Origin: Hadesarchaea archaeon
GTDB taxonomy: Archaea > Hadarchaeota > Hadarchaeia > Hadarchaeales > Hadarchaeaceae
Length of the DNA: 64,000 bases
Direction of reading: 5' to 3'
Assembly (NCBI GenBank): GCA_029259175.1
Contig: JAPDJH010000001.1
Span: 124,001 to 188,000 of the forward strand
Made by a program: the position numbers and the translations under genes. Under the pieces are notes generated by a model that saw nothing but the letters and a program-made list of their open reading frames with translations, was not told the DNA's origin and searched no databases. Position 1 is the stretch's first letter. Each line of letters opens with the position of its first letter. Positions 48,730 to 56,262 of this stretch are shown here, piece after piece.

Positions 48730-48799
48730 TTTTTCACCGTCTTTATTACGCAGGAAAAATAAAAATTGTTGACACTTAAAAGAGAGAGTGGGAAGCGCG

Positions 48800-48949
48800 A
48801 TGGAAAGGTGGCAGGTTACCTATCTCGCCGGACTTGCTGTGGGGCTCCTGTTGGGGTATCTGGTCGAACCCCACTTGGGAGCCGCTTTCATAATTCTCTA
48901 TATATTGGGTGCTGAGATGGTGTTTTCAACTCGTGCTCAGAAAAAGTGA
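48800..48949 (+). CDS. 49-aa two-TM protein MERWQ-B, next to second PiT
   Basis: From ATG 48800: MERWQVTYLAGLAVGLLLGY, then LVEPHLGAAFIILYILGAEM, VFSTRAQKK, 49 residues. It shares the MERWQ start, LAGLAVG, P.LG turn and E..FS ending with the product of 47520-47669, and is also placed against a PiT gene, here convergently with a 13 bp overlap. ggaagcg precedes the ATG. Strand and neighbours differ from copy A, so the conservation is in the protein, not in a duplicated DNA block. Confidence 0.65.
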   Translation: MERWQVTYLAGLAVGLLLGYLVEPHLGAAFIILYILGAEMVFSTRAQKK

Positions 48950-49950
48950 ATCAAATACGTGAGCAAGAACGCAACGGCCATGGCCGAGAGAGTGGTCACA
49001 AACCACATGAGTGCGATTGTCGCCATTTTGCGTCCCCGAACAGCGCGCACACCCTTGACCAGACCCGCCCCCAGCACTCCACCAACAATGGACTGAGATG
49101 TGGATACCGGCAGGCCCCACTGAGTGAAGGTGTGAACGGTAAGCGCGGCAGCCAGCTGGGCAACGAAAGCAGTCATCGGCTCCAGCCGGGTGATTCCCTC
49201 ACCGACCGTTCGCATCACCCGACGACCATACGTGATGCCACCCACGGCAACAGCCACCGCTCCAAAAAGGGCCAGCTGTTGTGCAAAGCCGGCACCGAGA
49301 GATTCCTTCCCCACTGCATACATGGCGGCCATTGCGGTGCCCACATCGTTTGCCCCCATCACGTACGCCACATAGCAGCCGCTGAACAGAACCATAACGG
49401 AAAATAGCAGATTGACGGTCGTAATGGATTTTATCCTGCGCACTGGTATGGAAGCCAGCTTGTAGATGATGTAGGCGAAGAAAGCTGCGCTGAAAGGCGT
49501 GATCACCCAGGCCGAGAAGATGGTCAGCAATTTTCCTGTGTGCACTTCGGTAGGAACCTCGCCCCAAGCGCTCATAGCGAAACCAGCACCCACAAGAGCT
49601 CCGATTATGGCTTGGTGCGTGGAAACGGGGACGCCAAAGTAAGTTGCAACGGTGACCCACACGCCTGCTATAAGCATTGAAATGACGACGACCTCGGGCA
49701 TAGAGCTCAGCGGGGATGGGCCACCAGCCGGGTTGGTGATTATTCCCTCCCCGACAGGCTTCATCACCTTGTATCCTTCAAGCATTGCTCCGAGAATCAC
49801 GAAAATTGCGAGCAGGGCCACTGCCCGCCGAAAGTTGATCACGTGAGCACCCACCGAGGTGCCCATGGCGTTGGCCGTATCGTTGGATCCGATGTTCCAC
49901 CCAATGTAGAACGTCGCGGTTAGCGCTAGCAACGTAACGATTTCGAGCAT
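48937..49950 (-). CDS. PiT-family inorganic phosphate transporter (second copy)
   Basis: A 337-residue PiT transporter with both signature repeats: GSNDTANAMGTSVGAHVINF near residue 20 and MGANDVGTAMAAMYAVG in the second half. It differs clearly from the 47671-48729 copy (for example, it has a short cytoplasmic loop, RRIKSITTVNLLFSVM), so the duplication is old. Eight or more membrane segments. The gene is followed convergently by MERWQ-B. The upstream phosphodiesterase gene ends 14 bp before its start. Confidence 0.9.
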   Translation of the reverse strand: MLEIVTLLALTATFYIGWNIGSNDTANAMGTSVGAHVINFRRAVALLAIFVILGAMLEGYKVMKPVGEGIITNPAGGPSPLSSMPEVVVISMLIAGVWVTVATYFGVPVSTHQAIIGALVGAGFAMSAWGEVPTEVHTGKLLTIFSAWVITPFSAAFFAYIIYKLASIPVRRIKSITTVNLLFSVMVLFSGCYVAYVMGANDVGTAMAAMYAVGKESLGAGFAQQLALFGAVAVAVGGITYGRRVMRTVGEGITRLEPMTAFVAQLAAALTVHTFTQWGLPVSTSQSIVGGVLGAGLVKGVRAVRGRKMATIALMWFVTTLSAMAVAFLLTYLIHFF

Positions 49951-49963
49951 TTGAGAGACCTCA

Positions 49964-50455
49964 TTAGAGTTCTACTATCTCGGCTTCGAGAGAGGAGAGA
50001 TCCAGCAAGGCTACGGTTTGCCGGCCCGTAAGATAGCCGCAGACCTCCCCCGGATTGATTACCAGAGCCTTGTCTCGTGAGATCCCGGCTCGGTGGGTGT
50101 GCCCGCGAACCACCACATCGAACAGGCCCGATCTGGCAAGAGCCTCGACTACGCGTTCGCTCGTGCCGTGAAGCAAGGCTATCTTCCGGCCGGCCAGCTC
50201 AAGGGTTGCGAACTCTCCCAAGGGTTTTACACCGATTTCCCCAAATTTCACCGTAATAAAACTCCGATCGCCTTCGTTGTTGCCCCACACGTAGTAGAGC
50301 TTTGCGTTGAGCTTTGCGAATCGTGGGGCCACGAAGGGAGAAACGAGGTCGCCAGCATGTAACACGTGTTTCACGCCCTGCCGGTTGAAGAACTCGATTG
50401 CCCGGTCGACCGCGTCGATCCGGTCGTGGGTGTCGGACATCACACCTATCTTCAT
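49964..50455 (-). CDS. YfcE/MJ0936-type phosphodiesterase
   Basis: The calcineurin-like motifs are in order: GVMSDTHDR (metal), VLHAGDLV, VWGNNEGD (in place of the usual GNCD), LLHGTSE and VVRGHTHRAGI, about 163 residues from the ATG at 50455 (MKIGVMSDTHDR). A frame start 57 bases further upstream would run into the peptidase gene and is rejected. Archaeal members hydrolyse phosphodiesters such as model substrates; the natural substrate is unknown. It ends 14 bp before the PiT gene on the same strand. Confidence 0.9.
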   Translation of the reverse strand: MKIGVMSDTHDRIDAVDRAIEFFNRQGVKHVLHAGDLVSPFVAPRFAKLNAKLYYVWGNNEGDRSFITVKFGEIGVKPLGEFATLELAGRKIALLHGTSERVVEALARSGLFDVVVRGHTHRAGISRDKALVINPGEVCGYLTGRQTVALLDLSSLEAEIVEL

Positions 50456-50474
50456 CCCCGTCACCACCACCATT

Positions 50475-51644
50475 TCACGCGGCCCGTTTATAATTGTTTG
50501 AGCCCTCAGCAACTAGCTTGAGGATTTCCAAAACCAGATTTCCAGTGCGCTCCACCGATTTTGGTTTGAGTTTGTCAGGCAGGTCATCCGGAGTGTGAAG
50601 ATATCTGTAGCTTCGAAGCCTCGCGTTTGGAATGCCGAACATTCGGGCCCGTCGATCGGGATTGGGTGCGTCGTCGTCCATGGTGAGGGTCGAGGCCTGA
50701 TAGCCCCGCTTGCTGAAGGGCATGTGATCGTGGCGAGCGCGGGCCATCCACCACGGGCGGATTCCCACCCGCATTGATTGACCAGCGCGCGCGATAAGTT
50801 CGTTCAGCTTTCGAGAAGTCCGAAGCTTGAAAAACATGCCATTGCCTTCTACGTAATACGGCCTAGTCCCGTATCCAACGGTGTCGAGATTGAGAACCAG
50901 CGCATCGGATGGAACGAGGCGCGATTTTGCCAGATGTTTGCTCCCCGCTAGACCGTGCTCTTCGGCCCCCGTGAACACCACGTGAACACGCAAATTGGGG
51001 AAAGGCCGCTCCACGAGAGCGGCAGCAATCGTCAACAAGACTGCAACACCTGAAGCGTTGTCGTTCGCCCCCGGAGAGGGTCGAGATTTGAAAACCAGCG
51101 ATTCTACGAGCAGCGTGCCCGCCAGCAGAACACCACATCCCATCACAATCCAAAGGGGTGCGAAAGAGAAAATTCTCAATGCTACGCCGAGGGTGAAGAG
51201 CAGCAAAAACAGTGATCTCAGGTGGCGGATGAAACCGCGGGGACGCAACCACGCGCTATCGTAGTGTGCCATGAGCGCCACTGTCCGGGGGGCGCGGGGA
51301 TCTCCAATCGTGCTCACGATGTTTCGGCTTTTCCGTCGCGGCAGTAGGTGAGGCAGCCACCAGTTCGACAAAAGCGATGCGAGCCAGAGCACCGCACCGT
51401 GCAGAGGCGCTAGCAGGGGCTGAAGAACCGCTCCCAGCAGAAAAGCAAAAGAGCGAGCACGTGTGCGCATTCTAGCATCCACAAAGCTGAACTCTTGGAC
51501 TCGGAAGGAAACGCCTAGCGCTTTCAGTCTCTCGGTGATGTAGGTGGCTGCCAGGTCAGATCCGCGCGTGCCGGCGACTCTTGGCCCGATTTCGTAGGCG
51601 AGTTTGTCCAAATGCTCGAACGCCTGCGCTGTCTGGAATTCCAT
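50475..51644 (-). CDS. M28-family zinc aminopeptidase with membrane segments
   Basis: Starting at ATG 51644 (MEFQTAQAFEHLDKLAYEIG) the protein has 389 residues; a longer frame upstream crosses tRNA-Leu and is not real. Zinc ligands: His in VALMAHYDSAW, Asp in SPGANDNASGVAV, Glu-Glu in VVFTGAEEHGLAGS, Asp in LDTVGYG and His in YLHTPDDLPD. Unusually, hydrophobic segments lie at about residues 68-95 and 150-185, interrupting the fold, so it is probably membrane-bound with the active site in the cytoplasm or facing out. Its role may be peptide turnover. Confidence 0.85.
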   Translation of the reverse strand: MEFQTAQAFEHLDKLAYEIGPRVAGTRGSDLAATYITERLKALGVSFRVQEFSFVDARMRTRARSFAFLLGAVLQPLLAPLHGAVLWLASLLSNWWLPHLLPRRKSRNIVSTIGDPRAPRTVALMAHYDSAWLRPRGFIRHLRSLFLLLFTLGVALRIFSFAPLWIVMGCGVLLAGTLLVESLVFKSRPSPGANDNASGVAVLLTIAAALVERPFPNLRVHVVFTGAEEHGLAGSKHLAKSRLVPSDALVLNLDTVGYGTRPYYVEGNGMFFKLRTSRKLNELIARAGQSMRVGIRPWWMARARHDHMPFSKRGYQASTLTMDDDAPNPDRRARMFGIPNARLRSYRYLHTPDDLPDKLKPKSVERTGNLVLEILKLVAEGSNNYKRAA

Positions 51645-51689
51645 CCGAACCCTTCGAATTTTATATCCGATACACAAAAAGTTTGAATT

Positions 51690-51774
51690 GCGGGGGTAGC
51701 CAAGCCAGGTCAACGGCGCCAGACTCAAGATCTGGTCCCGTAGGGGTTCGTGGGTTCGAATCCCACCCCCCGCA
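51690..51774 (+). tRNA. tRNA-Leu (anticodon CAA)
   Basis: The acceptor stem GCGGGGG/CCCCCGC with discriminator A, anticodon arm CCAGA-CTCAAGA-TCTGG (anticodon CAA), long class II variable arm (about 15 bases with tcccgtagggg) and T-arm TTCGAAT identify it. CCA is not encoded. A TATA box (tttatatcc, about 51659) lies 25-30 bases upstream. It is read by the leucine codon TTG. Confidence 0.93.
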
Positions 51775-52025
51775 CTAATTTACCGGTAAAATTTGAGAAA
51801 GTTGATTTTTCGAGATTCCCGAGCCTAGCTCTTGTGGAACTACTTTGCAAAAGAAGTTTGACGGCTTTTTCTCTCCAGCAGCGGCGAGTGAAATCTACAG
51901 AAGCACGAAACAACCGTGAGCACGATTAAAGATCCTTCAGTTACAAACATCGCTGGCTCATTAGACCACCAGCAACTCGCCGTAGGGCACAACGCCTTCG
52001 TGCCTGCAATTTTGAGCTGGCGGAA

Positions 52026-52095
52026 GGCAGGGTTTTCCTAGTTCCCGCTGTATAGCGTGAGGTTTCCGAGTTCTCTTCGCTCGAGCAACCCTGCC
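52026..52095 (+). other. Hairpin / degenerate tRNA-like segment in gene-free gap
   Basis: The 373-bp gap 51775-52147 holds no gene. Within it GGCAGGGTT (52026-52034) pairs with AACCCTGCC (52087-52095), with TTCGCTC and a near-matching T-arm just before the 3' strand. This imitates the acceptor and T arms of a tRNA, but at under 70 bases and without D or anticodon arms it is not a working one. A small GGCAC/GTGCC hairpin lies about 30 bases upstream. A relic or a small RNA. Confidence 0.25.
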
Positions 52096-52147
52096 TCGTG
52101 AAAAGTGCTCAAGTAGTGCTTGGCAGAACCTGGGCTACCATAAAAAA

Positions 52148-52450
52148 TCAAGTAACACGCGGCCAGAACAAAATGGTTCTCTGCCGTCTCACTTTGGGCG
52201 GACGCCGGGCCCTGACCACCTTCCGAATCTTGAACCGTCCGTACACGACCTTCTCACGCCTGCGCAGCTTCTCTTTCCACCGCTCGTAGACCGAGACAGA
52301 AATCGGTATGAGGTTGCGCGCGAGATTTTCAATCGTGTAGGCCTGAAGCGCGTAGGACTTGCCAGTTCGCTTCGGATCGTCCAGCTCGCACTCCAAGTAA
52401 ATCACGTAGCCGCGGGGATCGTACAACTTGAAACGATGTTTTCTAGGCAT
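52148..52450 (-). CDS. Small basic protein of unknown function
   Basis: From ATG 52450 the 100 residues read PRKHRFKLYDPRGYVIYLEC, then ELDDPKRTGKSYALQAYTIE and a strongly basic C-terminal half (ERWKEKLRRREKVVYGRFKI, then RKVVRARRPPKVRRQR). The composition points to RNA or DNA binding, perhaps ribosome-associated, but the family is not recognised. It is divergent from the oxidoreductase gene 90 bp away, and an AT-poor promoter (acacatatattag) lies between. Confidence 0.55.
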   Translation of the reverse strand: MPRKHRFKLYDPRGYVIYLECELDDPKRTGKSYALQAYTIENLARNLIPISVSVYERWKEKLRRREKVVYGRFKIRKVVRARRPPKVRRQRTILFWPRVT

Positions 52451-52539
52451 TGTGACCATCCATTCATGCGATCCAATCCATTTAGCCGAAGCGGTGCGCG
52501 AGACACATATATTAGGGAACTGATTCTAGAGAGTGAAGG

Positions 52540-53559
52540 ATGCGAGAGATAGGAGTGGGAATCGCGGGTATGGGCTTTATGGCCCGCATGCACTCGCGCG
52601 CCCTGTCGAGAATACCAAACACCCGAGTCGTCGCCGCGTGGTCCAAGTTCCCCCACGAGCACGAGCGCTTCCGCGAGTTCACGCGCAAGCTCGGACTCGA
52701 GGTCTCCCGGTATTATGTGGATCTGAACCAGTTCTTGGAGGATCCAGAAATAGACGCCGTTATATGTGCAATCCCATGGAAGTTCATCTACCCAATCGCC
52801 CGCGAAATCATCCAGAACGGCAAGCCGGTGCTTTTGGAGTGCCCGCCCGGAGCCACCCCTGCAGAAATAGACAAACTGAACCGGCTGGCCCGAGCGCGCG
52901 GGGCGCCCGTGATGCCCGGGCACTGCTATCGCTTCGCCCCCTGCTTCAGAAAAGTCAAGGAGCTCATCTCCAAGCTGGGTCGGCCGGAACTCGTGAGCTT
53001 CCGGGAACTGGTGCCGGCGGCCAGCTTGGCGCGCCAGTGGGCTCCCGACTCCTGGATCTGGAAAAAAGAGCACGGTGGTCCCCTGCCGACCATGACCGTG
53101 TTCGCAATGGATCTCGCCCGGTGGCTCGCCGAATCCGAGGCAAGCACTCTCTATGCGTCGCTCTCGCTCTCACGCCTCAAATCCCTGAGAATCCTCGGCT
53201 ACGCAACAACCATCACCATACGGTTCAAAAACGGCACTGTGTGGAATTCGGAATTCACCAATCTGGTCAACGAGGCACGCGGTTCTCTAATGAACTTGGA
53301 AGTTATGAGCGAGAGATATGTTACACGTGTAACAAGCCCCGAACACGTCGAACTCTTCACCGAGAAAAAAAGAGAGTGGATGCTCGAACTGGAGCGCCCG
53401 GAGCGCTGGGGACACCAGGACCAGGATCTCCACTTCATCAACGACGTGGTCTCAAAAGGAAAACCCCCAGCCGTCACGTTAAAGGACGCAGAGAAAGCGT
53501 TCCGCCTCTCGCTCGCAGCTCTCCGCTCGGCTCGCCAAAACAGGCCGGTGCGTCTCTAG
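52540..53559 (+). CDS. Gfo/Idh/MocA-family oxidoreductase
   Basis: The Rossmann motif GIAGMGFMARMHSRAL begins the NAD(P)-binding half, and the C-terminal half has the family's sheet (SWIWKKEHGGPLPTMTVFAM). Length 339 is usual. The substrate is a sugar, inositol or a related polyol; it cannot be named. Oddly, the EKP motif that supplies a substrate-binding Lys reads E100-C101-P102 (LLECPPGATP), so the Lys is missing and chemistry may be altered. No sugar genes surround it. It is convergent with the small helical gene (4 bp overlap). Confidence 0.8.
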   Translation: MREIGVGIAGMGFMARMHSRALSRIPNTRVVAAWSKFPHEHERFREFTRKLGLEVSRYYVDLNQFLEDPEIDAVICAIPWKFIYPIAREIIQNGKPVLLECPPGATPAEIDKLNRLARARGAPVMPGHCYRFAPCFRKVKELISKLGRPELVSFRELVPAASLARQWAPDSWIWKKEHGGPLPTMTVFAMDLARWLAESEASTLYASLSLSRLKSLRILGYATTITIRFKNGTVWNSEFTNLVNEARGSLMNLEVMSERYVTRVTSPEHVELFTEKKREWMLELERPERWGHQDQDLHFINDVVSKGKPPAVTLKDAEKAFRLSLAALRSARQNRPVRL

Positions 53560-53813
53560 CTCGGCGGAGGTTTCGGCTTTTTCAGCAGAGCTGAAATCCG
53601 CTTGAGATAGCGTTCTTCCATCTTCCGGTCTTCCCAGGCCTTCTTCCACGCCCGCTTGAACTTGGAAAGCACGTCGGTCTCGGGTATCTGGAGCTTCAAG
53701 AGCTTTTTAGCAATCTTCCGCATCGCAACAGACGAAGGAGCTCGCGGATACGCGGCAGTCACCGGCAGATTGCGCTTGAAGGCATCGTCGAGCAACTCGT
53801 CGTATTCTATCAT
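53556..53813 (-). CDS. Small helical protein paired with a MinD-like ATPase
   Basis: An 85-residue, Lys-rich helical protein (IEYDELLDDAFKRNLPVTAA, then MRKIAKKLLKLQIPETDVLS and a Pro-rich end). Its start overlaps the stop of the MinD-like frame by 4 bases. Such small partners of archaeal ParA/MinD ATPases are common, and the domain starting SSVAMRKIAKKLL matches MinD-neighbour proteins. It is intact although its partner is disrupted. Confidence 0.55.
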   Translation of the reverse strand: MIEYDELLDDAFKRNLPVTAAYPRAPSSVAMRKIAKKLLKLQIPETDVLSKFKRAWKKAWEDRKMEERYLKRISALLKKPKPPPS

Positions 53814-54456
53814 CCTGCTATCATCCCGAGCAGGGGCACCACTTCACTGGCATAATCCATCCACCCCTTCAAGTTGGGCAGCCCTATCGGAACCTTGTTG
53901 AGAACCGTGCCTATCGGCTTCAGCCCAAGCATGCCCTCCAAGCCTATCGATGTCTGCTTCGAAGAAAAGATTGAACCCACGTCCGGAGTAACTACAAAAA
54001 CAATCGCATCCGAAACCGCGGTAAGAATGAAGTGCTCAAAGGTCACTGATGGCGGTGTATCTATCACGATGTAGGAGAAATACTCACGAAGACGCTTCAT
54101 AACTGGTTCAAACCGCTTGACGGTGTCGCTCACGTATTTTATCACATTGCGAGTTTCTGGCGGCAGAAAACGCGCACCAGCCGGCAGAATTGAGAGCTGC
54201 GGATAGAGCCAGCGCCCACGCGATTTGAGCTGGCACCGATAAATCGCGTCCGCTAGATCGTACTTGCCCTTCAGCACTTGGGCAAACGTAATATCCGTTT
54301 TGGGGGTATCTTGAGCTCCACCATGCGAACGTAGATGTCGCCGTCGAACAGCAGAACTAAATCCGATTACAGCTTGCTCATCCAAGCCGAAATCCTCATC
54401 GCCACCGTCGACTTGCCGACTCCTCCCTTCGTTCCCAGAATCGATATCGCGGGCAT
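53810..54456 (-). pseudogene. MinD/ParA-like ATPase broken by a stop and a frameshift
   Basis: ATG 54456 opens a MinD-type start (PAISILGTKGGVGKSTVAMR) with the deviant Walker A KGGVGKST. The frame meets TAA after SAWMSKL, continues in the same frame as SDLVLLFDGDIYVRMVELK, then slips by one base at aagatacc and goes on as DTPKTDITFAQVLKGKYDLA. The rest is intact (YIVIDTPPS, the Walker B region, and VLNKVP). So one nonsense change and one single-base deletion separate it from a complete ~215-residue ATPase. Sequencing error is possible for the deletion, less so for both. Confidence 0.7.
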
Positions 54457-54622
54457 TTCACTTCAGCCCCTTCCCCTCCGGCTCGGTGCTGGGATCTGCA
54501 AACGCATGGGCGGTGCTCTCGTCACCTCTCTAGCCAGCTTGCCTGCTTTCCCCGCAATAAAACTTTTCTCACCACAGCCTCATCCTAGATCCATGCCACT
54601 CGATTATTTCTTAAGCGCGATC

Positions 54623-54802
54623 TTATTCGACTGCAACAAGCAGTCGAACGCCACGCAGAAGGTCTGATGCCTGACCTTGCGCGGCAGATTTTTCCAAAGC
54701 TGTGTTTTCGCCGAATTCTCCGGAGTGCTCGCGCGCAAAGTTTTCGATCATCAGGAGGGTCTCCAGCGTAGGGGAACAGGATGCTCGCTCGGCCTCCATC
54801 AT
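54623..54802 (-). CDS. Possible 59-aa protein with its own promoter
   Basis: Between the MinD-like gene and hisH, an ATG at 54802 opens a frame of 59 residues (MEAERASCSPTLETLLMIEN, then REHSGEFGENTALEKSAAQG). A TATA box (tatataaa, minus strand, 54825-54832) sits just about 25 bases upstream, the spacing of leaderless archaeal genes. The product is helical and could be a short winged helix, but no family is recognised. The 166 bp after it are empty. Confidence 0.4.
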   Translation of the reverse strand: MMEAERASCSPTLETLLMIENFAREHSGEFGENTALEKSAAQGQASDLLRGVRLLVAVE

Positions 54803-54850
54803 AGGTTCTTTGGAATTATATCAATTTATATACAATTCGGTCGAGAGGGG

Positions 54851-55453
54851 CTAGCGAGCGGACATGCGGACAAAATTCCGCAACATCTGCAGTCCGACCT
54901 TTCCACTCTTCTCCGGATGGAACTGGGTTCCCACTACCCTTTCGGTGGCGAGAACCGCCGGGACACGCGTTCCGTACTGGGTGGATGCCACGACGAGGGT
55001 ACTGTCCGCTGGCTCAACATAATAGGAATGAACGAAGTACACATACGCTCCGTTCGAAACTCCTTCAAGAAAGGGGTGCTCACGCTCGATGGTGAGAGTG
55101 TTCCACCCCATGTGTGGTACCTTAACCCCCGCGGGCAGTTTGACAACTTTGCCGGCGAACACTCCCAAACCCTCCGATCCGCCTCCCTCCTCGCTCCAAT
55201 CCATGAAGAGTTGCAGCCCCAGGCACACACCCAAAACGAATTTGCCGTCTTCGATGCACTTCCTCATCAGCTCGCGGTCGATGCTCCGCATGGCGCTGGC
55301 ATGGGCGCCCACACCAGGCAGGACTACGATAGACGCTCGTCTGATATCTGCTGGGTCATCGGAAATCAGCACTCTTGCTCCGGCCATCTCCATGCCGCGC
55401 CTTATGCTGTGCAGATTTCCCACGCCGTAGTTCAGGATAACGGCCTCAACCAT
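54851..55453 (-). CDS. hisH: Imidazole glycerol phosphate synthase, glutaminase subunit
   Basis: HisH releases ammonia from glutamine for histidine synthesis. EAVILNYGVGNLHSIRRGME starts the protein, LGVCLGLQLFM holds the catalytic Cys and VGTQFHPEKSGKVG the His-Glu pair. 200 residues, full length. The start overlaps the hisF stop (TAATG), so both are translated together and form the HisH-HisF complex. Confidence 0.95.
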   Translation of the reverse strand: MVEAVILNYGVGNLHSIRRGMEMAGARVLISDDPADIRRASIVVLPGVGAHASAMRSIDRELMRKCIEDGKFVLGVCLGLQLFMDWSEEGGGSEGLGVFAGKVVKLPAGVKVPHMGWNTLTIEREHPFLEGVSNGAYVYFVHSYYVEPADSTLVVASTQYGTRVPAVLATERVVGTQFHPEKSGKVGLQMLRNFVRMSAR

Positions 55454-56211
55454 TACACTCTCACCGGGATCCCCCTCTCCGCCAAGTAGCGCTTAACGTC
55501 CATCACGGAATACATTCCGAAATGGAAGATGCTGGCCGCCAAAGCCGCGTCTGCATCCGTGTGTTTTAAAACTTGGAAGATGTGCTCCGGATTACCGGCC
55601 CCGCCCGAAGCGATCACCGGAATGCGCACGGCAGAACAGACCGCCTGGGTGAGTTCGAGATCGTATCCCTGTTGCGTACCATCCGCATCTATGCTGGTAA
55701 GGAGAATCTCTCCAGCTCCGAGCTCCTCCACCCTCTTCGCCCACCACACGGCGTCGATCCCCGTGGGCTTGCGACCCCCATAGGTGTACACTTCCCACTT
55801 CCCCTGCGCGATTCGCTTGGCATCGATGGCAATGACCACGCACTGACTCCCAAATCTGTCCGCCGCCTCTCGAACCAGCTCGGGTCGCTCGACCGCTGCC
55901 GTGTTTATACCAACTTTGTCGGCGCCCGAGTTCAGCATGCGCTCCATGTCTTGCAGAGAACGCACCCCCCCTCCGACCGTCAACGGAATGAAAAGCTGTT
56001 CAGCTGTCCGCTCAACCACATCGTACATGGTCTCGCGCCCTTCCGGCGATGCGCCCACATCGAGAAACACCACTTCATCAGCCCCCTGCTCCTCGTACAC
56101 GCGAGCGAGTTCCGCGGGATCTCCCGCGTCCCTCAAATTCCTGAACTTCACGCCCTTGACCACCCGACCGCGATTTACGTCCAGACACGGAATTATTCTC
56201 TTCGACAGCAT
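55453..56211 (-). CDS. hisF: Imidazole glycerol phosphate synthase, cyclase subunit
   Basis: HisF is the (beta-alpha)8-barrel that cyclises PRFAR with ammonia from His[21 protein letters not shown] carries the catalytic Asp, [10 protein letters not shown] the second, and [10 protein letters not shown] and ASIFHFGM are the phosphate-binding loops. 252 residues from ATG 56211 ([10 protein letters not shown]), three codons after an earlier ATG. Other his genes are not nearby. Confidence 0.95.
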   Translation of the reverse strand: MLSKRIIPCLDVNRGRVVKGVKFRNLRDAGDPAELARVYEEQGADEVVFLDVGASPEGRETMYDVVERTAEQLFIPLTVGGGVRSLQDMERMLNSGADKVGINTAAVERPELVREAADRFGSQCVVIAIDAKRIAQGKWEVYTYGGRKPTGIDAVWWAKRVEELGAGEILLTSIDADGTQQGYDLELTQAVCSAVRIPVIASGGAGNPEHIFQVLKHTDADAALAASIFHFGMYSVMDVKRYLAERGIPVRV

Positions 56212-56262
56212 GCAACTCACTGATTGGATATCGTGCCTCGGGGGTAAAAACGTAGTTCCGCT

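Noticed and set aside
51645-51728. N-terminal extension of the M28 peptidase
   Set aside because: It would be encoded across tRNA-Leu; the Met at 51644 gives the family start.
54677-55489. 270-aa frame on the plus strand across hisH
   Set aside because: It is the antisense shadow of hisH, whose motifs are complete; no protein-family features of its own.
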